Assembly (NCBI GenBank): GCA_900763675.1
Contig: CAAFLE010000105.1
Span: 1 to 13,584, forward strand
DNA from: an uncultured Oscillospiraceae bacterium
Lineage (GTDB): Bacteria; Bacillota; Clostridia; Oscillospirales; Oscillospiraceae
Length of the DNA stretch: 13,584 nt
Direction of reading: 5' to 3'
This document shows, piece after piece, positions 7,049 through 12,286 of the stretch. The notes under the pieces were generated by a model that was not told the DNA's origin, did not search any database, and worked only from the letters and a program-made list of their open reading frames with translations. Position 1 is the stretch's first letter; each line of letters begins with the position of its first letter. A program made the translations under genes and the position numbers.

Positions 7049-7978
7049 TTATAGCTCCGGCACCATCCAGATGACCTCCGGTCCCTTCGGCTTTTCCGGT
7101 TCCTTCGGCTTCGCCGCCGTCTCGCTCTTGCCGCAGAGGAGGTTGAACGCCTCCGCCGCGCTCGGGCGCTGCTCCGGCTGTTTGGACAGCATCCGCCGGA
7201 TGAGATTGCGCACCTGCGGCGGGATCGTGTCGGCAAGACGGATGACGCCGTCGTTGAGTACCGCGTGAGACACGGAGTCGAACTCGCCGTCGAACTGCGG
7301 CAGCTCGCCGCACCAGCACTGGTGGAACACGATGCCGAGCGCGAAAATGTCGATCTTCTCGGTCAGCGTGACCTCGTCGCCGAGGATCATGCGGATCGCC
7401 TCCGGCGAGAAGTACACCGGGTCGCCCACAACGTCCTCGCCCTTCGGCGGATCGGCGGCGAGGAAGCCGGAATCGAAATCAATGATCTTGGCGGCATAGT
7501 ACCCGCCGTTCGTCGGCTTGAGAAGGATGTTGTCCAGCTTGAGATCGCTGTGGACAAGACCGTTTTCGTGCAGCGCCCGGATGCTGAACAGGATGGATTT
7601 TAAAAGCGACATTTTGACGTCCGCAGGCAGCGCGGCGATCTGCCGCGCCGTCAGCATTTTGGCGGGGACGATCTCCGTCGTGATGTAATATTTCGTTTTG
7701 AACCGGAAAAAGTCCTTTGTGATGACGTTGTTCCCGGTCTTGCAGGCGGCAAGCGCGTCGTAAAAACGCTTGCGGTCCTGATAGAAGCGCTCGCAGTCCC
7801 GGCGCTTTTTCCACAAAATCTCCGGCGGGAGCGCTCCGTCGGCAGGGTATTTGGGACTGAGAAATTCCTTGATGAAAAGCTGTTCGCCGTCGCGCTCGGC
7901 AATGCCCCAGCGGGACATTCCGGCGTTCTGCGTGGAAAAGTCTTTGACGATGCGGTATCCGTTGATGATCTCGTTCAT
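7049..7978 (-). CDS. soluble Ser/Thr protein kinase (Hanks type) with HSD and DFD motifs
   Basis: 309 residues. The N-lobe has the ATP-anchoring lysine in FIKEF (Lys37), but the glycine-rich loop is poor (FSTQNAGMSRWG). The catalytic loop is VHSDLKLDNIL, with Asp145 and Asn150 kept but Ser for the usual Arg of HRD. The metal loop is IDFDSG (Asp167), with Asp for the usual Gly of DFG. Other landmarks are GDPVYFSPE at 185-193 (SPE for APE), DIFALG at 210-215 and QRPSA at 270-274. The catalytic residues are present, so activity is likely. Lacking the Arg of HRD often means no need for activation-loop phosphorylation. There is no membrane helix or PASTA repeat, unlike the usual Firmicutes PknB. 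The tail is Lys/Pro/Glu-rich and ends in VIWMVPEL. GGAGAGAG precedes the start. It probably phosphorylates products of this operon; the PP2C downstream would reverse this. Confidence 0.93.
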   Translation of the reverse strand: MNEIINGYRIVKDFSTQNAGMSRWGIAERDGEQLFIKEFLSPKYPADGALPPEILWKKRRDCERFYQDRKRFYDALAACKTGNNVITKDFFRFKTKYYITTEIVPAKMLTARQIAALPADVKMSLLKSILFSIRALHENGLVHSDLKLDNILLKPTNGGYYAAKIIDFDSGFLAADPPKGEDVVGDPVYFSPEAIRMILGDEVTLTEKIDIFALGIVFHQCWCGELPQFDGEFDSVSHAVLNDGVIRLADTIPPQVRNLIRRMLSKQPEQRPSAAEAFNLLCGKSETAAKPKEPEKPKGPEVIWMVPEL

Positions 7979-8013
7979 TCTGTCTCTCTCCGTTTACGGG
8001 TTCGTTTTCCGGC

Positions 8014-9291
8014 TCAAAGTCCCGGCGGCGTGAAATCGTCCGGCGCGGCGGAGGGCGGCGTATCCGCCGGGGGCGCGGCGTCCGCTTTGCCCTTGGCGCG
8101 GATCTTCAGTCCGCCGCCTGCCGCAGCGCCCGCAGCAATGCCCGGCTCCTTTTTCGGCTCCGGAGCGTGTCCGCCGCCGCTGATCTTCAGCCGCGGTCCC
8201 GGAGGAGACGCCGGGGTTGGCGGAGCAGCCGTTGAGACCGGCGTCGGGGCTTTCGGCGCGGCAGCGCCGCGGGGCAGACCGCACGTTATGCAGAAGGCGT
8301 CGTCGTTGAGCGTGCCGCACCGACCGCAGCGCCACGTACCCGGCGCTGCGGAAGCTCCCGCCGGACCCGCCGCGGAAACGGGCGCGGCTGCCGCGTGGGG
8401 TGCGCCCGTTTCCGCGGCAGGGATCGGAGCAGCGGCTTTCTTTTTCCGCACCGTCACGACGATGCCCGCGGCGATCCCCGCCGCTGCGGCTGCGCACAGA
8501 ACGATAATAAGAACGGTGCCTCCGCTCCGCTTCGACGCGCCGCTGCGCGTGTCCAGCTCGTAGGGGATGGACAGCTCGTCGAGAATGGAGATGACGTAAT
8601 CGGCGCTGACGGCAAGGTTCATCCCCGTATCAATGCCCGCGCTGTTGACGCCGATGACCTGTCCGTACTCATTGACCATCGGACCGCCGGAATTGCCGTG
8701 GGTTATGTAGGCATCGGTCATGATGTAGATCGTACCCTGATAGCTGTAGTCCACATTCGTCGCCGTGCCGCTGGTGATGTTGATGTCCTCGACGCGGGAG
8801 CTCAATTCCATGCCGTGGTCGGAGTAGTCGTCCGCGATACCGGGGAAGCCGAGACAAAACACCCTCTGCGCCTTCGTCACGCCCGCGGAGCTTAAAAGCG
8901 GCAGCGCGTGGCGCTCCGGAATGCTCTCGCTGACGCGCAGCACTGCGAGATCGTGCGCTTCGTCCTGATAAACCACTCTCGCGGCGATCTGGTGGTCAAA
9001 GTCCGTGACCGTGACCGTGACGGCGTAGGGATTTTCCTCGACCACATGGTTGTTCGTGATGAAGTACTTTGCCGCCTCGCCGCTGCGCCCGACGGCAAAG
9101 CCCGTGCCGAGACCGTAATAATCGTACCCGAGATCGCACAGCACGCGCACGACGCCGTACTGCGCCTCGGTGACCGGGGAAAGATCGTCCGCGGCAAGGG
9201 CGCTCGCCGGAAGCAGCATGGCGCACAGCGCCGCGAGCAGCACGGCGGCAAGCCGCCTTCCTCCGGCGCGGCGCAGTTTCTTCTCTCTCAT
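8014..9291 (-). CDS. membrane-anchored trypsin-like (HtrA/DegP-fold) serine protease with cytosolic zinc ribbon and DFTPPGL tail
   Basis: 425 residues from the ATG at 9291, chosen because it begins a clean signal peptide (MREKKLRRAGGRR, hydrophobic core, ASALA-A cut near 34) and has GGGAGGAAA upstream. The protease domain (about 40-245) holds the triad His82 (TNNHVV), Asp114 (HDLAVL) and Ser201 (THGNSGGP). A transmembrane helix at about 258-280 followed by RKKK fixes the topology: protease outside, tail inside. The cytosolic part has a short zinc ribbon (Trp320, Cys322/325/334/337), Ala/Pro-rich linkers, two LKI motifs (RLKISGGG, LKIRAKG) and the final residues DFTPPGL. There is no PDZ domain. 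The family cleaves misfolded or signalling proteins in the envelope. Coupling to a cytosolic ribbon and tail suggests it either reports to, or is controlled by, the kinase encoded 35 bp downstream. Confidence 0.93.
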   Translation of the reverse strand: MREKKLRRAGGRRLAAVLLAALCAMLLPASALAADDLSPVTEAQYGVVRVLCDLGYDYYGLGTGFAVGRSGEAAKYFITNNHVVEENPYAVTVTVTDFDHQIAARVVYQDEAHDLAVLRVSESIPERHALPLLSSAGVTKAQRVFCLGFPGIADDYSDHGMELSSRVEDINITSGTATNVDYSYQGTIYIMTDAYITHGNSGGPMVNEYGQVIGVNSAGIDTGMNLAVSADYVISILDELSIPYELDTRSGASKRSGGTVLIIVLCAAAAAGIAAGIVVTVRKKKAAAPIPAAETGAPHAAAAPVSAAGPAGASAAPGTWRCGRCGTLNDDAFCITCGLPRGAAAPKAPTPVSTAAPPTPASPPGPRLKISGGGHAPEPKKEPGIAAGAAAGGGLKIRAKGKADAAPPADTPPSAAPDDFTPPGL

Positions 9292-9304
9292 CTCGTTTCC
9301 TCCC

Positions 9305-9508
9305 TCACAGATTTTCCGGCGGCTGGAGCAGACTTTCCTCCTGCGGCTTTGGCTTGACGCGCCCGGCGGCATAGCCGAAGGACTCCCATCTCGCGGGTAT
9401 ATCCGTTTCGGACCGCCGCTCTTCCGCCGCGGCGGGATCCGGCTTTCCCTCCGGCGGCGCGGCGGGCGCGGTCTCTCCGGCGGAATGCGCAGGGAATTTC
9501 CGATTCAT
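9305..9508 (-). CDS. small hypothetical protein, first gene of the signalling operon
   Basis: 67 residues, rich in Pro, Ala, Glu and Arg, with no membrane helix, signal peptide or Cys. It is probably largely disordered. A more ordered-looking stretch is ARWESFGYAAGRVKPKPQ at 39-56. It is supported by a GGGAGGG ribosome site about ten bases before the ATG, a good promoter upstream, and a stop 13 bp before the protease start that leaves room for the protease ribosome site. I do not recognise it. It could be a regulatory peptide or a phosphorylation substrate of the kinase. Another possibility is a translated leader that sets expression of the operon. It could also be a chance open frame in an untranslated leader. 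Confidence 0.55.
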   Translation of the reverse strand: MNRKFPAHSAGETAPAAPPEGKPDPAAAEERRSETDIPARWESFGYAAGRVKPKPQEESLLQPPENL

Positions 9509-9543
9509 ACAGTCTGTCCCTCCCGTCCATTTTTCTTGTGTAC

Positions 9544-9573
9544 ACTATATAATTTTTTCCTCGCGCAAAACAA
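9544..9573 (-). promoter_or_regulatory. promoter of the nine-gene signalling operon
   Basis: On the minus strand, TTGTTT (9568-9573) and TATAGT (9544-9549) are separated by 18 bases within an AT-rich island. They sit directly after the LytTR terminator and about 35 bases before the first start codon of the operon. The -35 box is weak (TTGTTT against TTGACA), so an activator may be needed. This is the only AT-rich promoter-like stretch I see before the operon. Confidence 0.5.
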
Positions 9574-9592
9574 AAGTATGTCGAAACGGCAG

Positions 9593-9627
9593 AAAAAATG
9601 CGGCGAAATGCAAAAGCACTTCGCCGC
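9593..9627 (-). terminator. rho-independent terminator of the LytTR gene
   Basis: In the minus-strand RNA the arms 9616-9627 and 9600-9611 pair over 12 bp (one G-U) around a UUUU loop, then run into six U residues (9593-9598). It begins about 22 bases after the LytTR stop. On the plus strand the same position gives an A-C mismatch, which supports minus-strand use. It separates the regulator from the operon promoter just downstream. Confidence 0.9.
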
Positions 9628-9649
9628 ACAGGCATATTTTCTGTGGTTT

Positions 9650-10372
9650 TTACGTCCGCACCGCGGTTCGGGTCTCCGCCGTGCGGGCAAAGGCGGATTC
9701 CGCCGCGGCGAAAAACGTCCGCCCGACGGGAATCTCCGCGCCGTTGCTCATCAGCAGCCGGTCGGACTGCACGCCGCGAATCTTCATCCGGTTCACAAAA
9801 AAGCTGCGATGGCACTGCACGAACCGCCGCCCCAGCCGCTCGCCGAGGATCTGCGCCGGGGCCGCGGCGCATTCGATCGTTTCCTGTACGCACACAAGAT
9901 TCGTTTTCCGGGCGATGCGTTCCAGATAGATCACCTTGCTGACCGGCACGAGCAGCCGGGCGTACTGCGACGTGACGCGCAGACAGTCCGCCGCCTCCGC
10001 GTCCAGCTCCGCCACCGCCTTTTCCACCGCCGGCATCAGATACGCCGATAGCTGCTCCTTGGCAAGGGCGAACGTGTGCGCGACCGAATACAGCTCCGGC
10101 GCGAAGCGGTTCTCCTCGCAGAGGAAAATGACCTTGCACCACGGGTTGGCACGCAGCACCCGCGCCGCCAGCTCCACTCCGTCCCGCTTGCCGAGCGAGC
10201 GGTTCACGATCAGAATGTCAAAGCCGTCCGCGTGGCTTTCCACGTCCTGCAGCAGCCAGTCAGGGTCCGTGAAAAACACGAACGACGCCGTGGAGAGCTC
10301 CTGCATCTGCCAGAGCATACGCTCCACGCGGCGCAGAAACGCCGCGTCCCGGTCGCAGATCGCCAGACGCAT
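9650..10372 (-). CDS. LytTR-family DNA-binding regulator with degenerate receiver domain
   Basis: 240 residues. The N-terminal ~120 form a receiver-like domain: acidic residues Asp7 and Asp9 (ICDRD), the switch region KVIFLCEE at 80-87 and the lysine in FALAKEQ (Lys105). At the phospho-acceptor position the sequence is DILIVNRSLGKRDGVE, with Asn57 in place of Asp, so ordinary phosphorylation is not expected. Residues about 133-235 are a LytTR DNA-binding domain (VIYLERIARKTNLVC, GRRFVQCHRSFFVN, GAEIPVGRTF). No histidine kinase gene is adjacent. The start at 10372 has GGAGGGG 11 bases upstream and GAGAGAGG adjacent to it. Its own promoter and terminator make it a separate unit. The next unit on the same strand is the signalling operon, whose promoter has a weak -35 box, so it is a candidate regulator of that operon. 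This is inferred from position only. Confidence 0.92.
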   Translation of the reverse strand: MRLAICDRDAAFLRRVERMLWQMQELSTASFVFFTDPDWLLQDVESHADGFDILIVNRSLGKRDGVELAARVLRANPWCKVIFLCEENRFAPELYSVAHTFALAKEQLSAYLMPAVEKAVAELDAEAADCLRVTSQYARLLVPVSKVIYLERIARKTNLVCVQETIECAAAPAQILGERLGRRFVQCHRSFFVNRMKIRGVQSDRLLMSNGAEIPVGRTFFAAAESAFARTAETRTAVRT

Positions 10373-10426
10373 CCTCTCTCCATCCCCTCCCGGCGCATTT
10401 TTGCAGATACGCCACGGTTTTCTTTG

Positions 10427-10455
10427 ATTTTACCAGCAGCTCCGCCGTTTTTCAA
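10427..10455 (-). promoter_or_regulatory. promoter of the LytTR regulator gene
   Basis: On the minus strand, TTGAAA (10450-10455), a 17-base spacer and TAAAAT (10427-10432) form a near-consensus sigma-70/SigA promoter. It lies about 55 bases before the start codon and just after the manA stop, so the regulator can be expressed independently of manA. Confidence 0.7.
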
Positions 10456-10469
10456 GGAAAATCCGGTAA

Positions 10470-11438
10470 TTATCCGATCTCGGAGAGGAGAATTTCACAG
10501 CCGCCGCGCACCGCATACCCTCCGAGCGCCGCGGGGAGAAAATAGGAGTCGCCCTGCCGCAGCGGATAGTCTTTCCCGCCGCAGCATAGGCTTCCCGCGC
10601 CGCGCACGCAAAGAAGGTGCGTAAAGCTGCCGCCGTCCGTGGAAAGCTCGACGTGCGTTTTCACTGCGGCGCGGCGGACGCGGAAAAACTCGCACCGCAG
10701 CACCTCCTGCACGCCGTCCGGCGGACAGGGCGGAAGCGTGTCCGCCGCCGGGTCGGAGGGCGCGTAGCGCAGCACCTCCGCGGCGCGGCGGAGATGGAGC
10801 TGCCGCGGCTTTCCGTCCGCGCCGACGCGGTTATAGTCGTATACGCGGAACGTCGTATCGGAGTTCTGCTGGATCTCCGCGACGAGGATGCCCGCGCCGA
10901 TGGCGTGGATCGTGCCGGGCGTGACGAAAAAGACGTCGCCGGGATGCACGCGCACGCGGTTGAGAACTTCGCAGATCGTGCCGTTTCGCGCCCGTTCCGT
11001 CAGCTCCTCCGGCGTCACGGCGCGGGAAAAGCCGAGATAGAGCGTGCTGCCCGGCTCGCAGTCGACGACGTACCACATTTCGGTCTTACCCTGCTCGCCG
11101 TTTTCGCGGCGGGCGGTCGCATCGGACGGATGCACCTGAACGGAAAGGTCCCGCCGTGCGTCTATGAGTTTGATGAGCAGTGGGAACGTCTCTTCCGGGC
11201 AGCGCGTCCCCGCCATGCCGGCAAAATCGGAGCGCAGCAGCTTCTCCAGCGGCTCGCCCGAATGCTCGCCGGAGGCAATGCGCGACATTCCGTCGCCGCG
11301 CACGCTCAGCTCCCAGCTCTCGGCGATTACGCCGTCGCCGGTTTTGTTGTATTCCTCGCGCAGCCGCGTGCCGCCCCAGAGATAGCTCCGCAGACACGGC
11401 TCGAGCCGCAGCGGCTCATAGCGCTTCTGTTCTTCCAT
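10470..11438 (-). CDS. manA: mannose-6-phosphate isomerase, class I
   Basis: 322 residues, the length of the short Firmicutes class I (cupin) enzymes. It interconverts mannose 6-phosphate and fructose 6-phosphate, linking mannose use and GDP-mannose supply to glycolysis. Visible zinc ligands are Gln101 and His103 (SVQVHPSD), Glu120 (KTEMWYV) and His178 (VTPGTIHAIGAG). Other family marks are RSYLWGG at 17-23, AESWELS at 39-45 and QQNSDTTFRVYDYNR at 190-204. The start has AAAGGAGG seven bases upstream. It has its own promoter, divergent from the Ig-like gene, and no clear terminator before the LytTR promoter. Nothing ties it functionally to the signalling operon; it looks like a housekeeping gene lying between the two ribbon-gene units. 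Confidence 0.95.
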   Translation of the reverse strand: MEEQKRYEPLRLEPCLRSYLWGGTRLREEYNKTGDGVIAESWELSVRGDGMSRIASGEHSGEPLEKLLRSDFAGMAGTRCPEETFPLLIKLIDARRDLSVQVHPSDATARRENGEQGKTEMWYVVDCEPGSTLYLGFSRAVTPEELTERARNGTICEVLNRVRVHPGDVFFVTPGTIHAIGAGILVAEIQQNSDTTFRVYDYNRVGADGKPRQLHLRRAAEVLRYAPSDPAADTLPPCPPDGVQEVLRCEFFRVRRAAVKTHVELSTDGGSFTHLLCVRGAGSLCCGGKDYPLRQGDSYFLPAALGGYAVRGGCEILLSEIG

Positions 11439-11461
11439 AATGCCGCCTCCTTTATCCTTTT

Positions 11462-11490
11462 AAGATACCCCCTTTTCCCCGCGCTGGCAA
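11462..11490 (-). promoter_or_regulatory. manA promoter
   Basis: On the minus strand, TTGCCA (11485-11490) and TATCTT (11462-11467) are separated by exactly 17 bases, close to consensus. They lie 24 bases upstream of the manA start codon, so the leader is very short, and the AAAGGAGG ribosome site falls within it. Confidence 0.65.
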
Positions 11491-11503
11491 GATACGAAAA
11501 GGG

Positions 11504-11533
11504 CTGGATTATTAGAAAAAAGTATTGTATAAT
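11504..11533 (+). promoter_or_regulatory. promoter of the Ig-like/SPFH unit
   Basis: A perfect TATAAT -10 box at 11528-11533 lies in an AT-rich run, with a poor -35 (CTGGAT at 11504-11509, 18-base spacer). It is divergent from the manA promoter, and the -35 boxes are only about 14 bases apart. The weak -35 box suggests activator dependence. Confidence 0.6.
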
Positions 11534-11540
11534 GTCATAT

Positions 11541-11554
11541 GGTCTATAGAGACC
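11541..11554. repeat. short inverted repeat at the predicted transcription start
   Basis: GGTCT and AGACC are perfect inverted arms around ATAG. They sit 8 bases after the -10 box, at the expected transcript 5' end and just before the GGGAG ribosome site. It could be an operator or a small 5' hairpin. At 5 bp per arm, chance is possible. Confidence 0.35.
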
Positions 11555-11569
11555 GACGGGAGTTCCGCC

Positions 11570-12235
11570 ATGAAACATTTCCTTCGGCGCACATCCGGTG
11601 CGCTGCTCGCGGCTTTCCTTATCCTTTTGCCAACACCTGTGGCGCTCGGCGCTCTTTCCCGCCCGGCGGTGGAAAAGAATCCCTCGCCGGAAGCGGTCAA
11701 CGAATGGGAAAGCGCCGTTTTTATCGCCCGCGCCGCCGGGTGCGAAAGCTATAGCTGGCGCATCGTAAGTGCCGACGGAGAAACGCTCTACGCCGCCTCC
11801 GCCGCGTCGGAGTTTTTCCCCGGGCTGCGCGTGGAGGGCGCGGAGAGCGACACGCTGATGCTGCTCAACATTCCTTACGCGCTGAATGGCTGGTGCGTCG
11901 AGTGTCTGTTCACCGACGCCGCCGGGGAGAAAGCGCTCTCCGGCCGTGCGGCGCTGACCGTATACCCCGTCGGTCCGACACCGTCGCCGGAACCGACGCC
12001 GACCCCGGACGCCACGGCAACGCCGGAGACTTCTCCCACGCCGGACGTCACTCCGGAGCCGACGGCTTCCCCCGCGCCGGAGCCGACCGCCGTCCCGACC
12101 CCCGCGCCCAAAGCGCCGCTCTCGCGGCGGGCGGTACTCGGCACATTCGCTGGGATCGTCGCGCTCGCGCTGCTGCTCGGCGCGGCGGCGCTCGCCCTGC
12201 GCGGCGGTGCGCACACCACGCGCCGCGGCAGATAA
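11570..12235 (+). CDS. surface protein: signal peptide, Ig-like domain, Pro/Thr stalk, C-terminal membrane anchor
   Basis: 221 residues. A signal peptide (MKHFLRRTSG, hydrophobic core, cut near 27) is followed by a predicted beta-sandwich (about 38-132) that looks Ig-like, with SYSWRIVSADG at 60-70 and a late pair of beta strands around GWCVECLF (Cys109, Cys112). Residues about 136-182 are a stalk of repeated PEPT/TPTP units. A transmembrane helix (about 189-209) and a short Arg-rich inside tail (RGGAHTTRRGR) end the protein, giving type I topology. The start is set by GGGAG seven bases upstream and by the signal peptide. Its extracellular architecture mirrors the zinc-ribbon/Ig protein encoded at 6090-7022. 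The next gene starts 51 bp downstream on the same strand. Function unknown; a surface-binding or sensing role is likely. Confidence 0.85.
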   Translation: MKHFLRRTSGALLAAFLILLPTPVALGALSRPAVEKNPSPEAVNEWESAVFIARAAGCESYSWRIVSADGETLYAASAASEFFPGLRVEGAESDTLMLLNIPYALNGWCVECLFTDAAGEKALSGRAALTVYPVGPTPSPEPTPTPDATATPETSPTPDVTPEPTASPAPEPTAVPTPAPKAPLSRRAVLGTFAGIVALALLLGAAALALRGGAHTTRRGR

Positions 12236-12286
12236 CACAATACATAAGTTTTAACTTTTTTCAAATCCAGAAAGGAGCATACTCTC

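Noticed and set aside
3678..7978. Tellurite-resistance (ter) operon
   Set aside because: Only the TerY-P type components are present. No TerA, TerB, TerC, TerD/E or TerZ-like gene is visible, so a tellurite or classical Ter label would be unfounded.
8014..9372. A longer protease start at 9372
   Set aside because: The extra 27 residues precede the signal peptide, overlap the small gene at 9305-9508 and have no better ribosome site. The start at 9291 gives a textbook signal peptide.
2429..9508. Type VI or type VII secretion regulatory cluster (kinase, PP2C, FHA pattern)
   Set aside because: There is no FHA domain and no secretion structural gene, ATPase or WXG protein. The kinase is soluble and is paired with vWA proteins instead.
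9540..9600. LytTR operator repeats upstream of the operon promoter
   Set aside because: I looked for paired copies of the usual LytTR half-site pattern and found no convincing pair at the expected spacing, so no operator is annotated.
11976..12118. Repeat array of CCGGAGCCGAC-like units
   Set aside because: This is the codon-level echo of the Pro/Thr/Glu stalk in the Ig-like protein, in frame and without fixed unit length.
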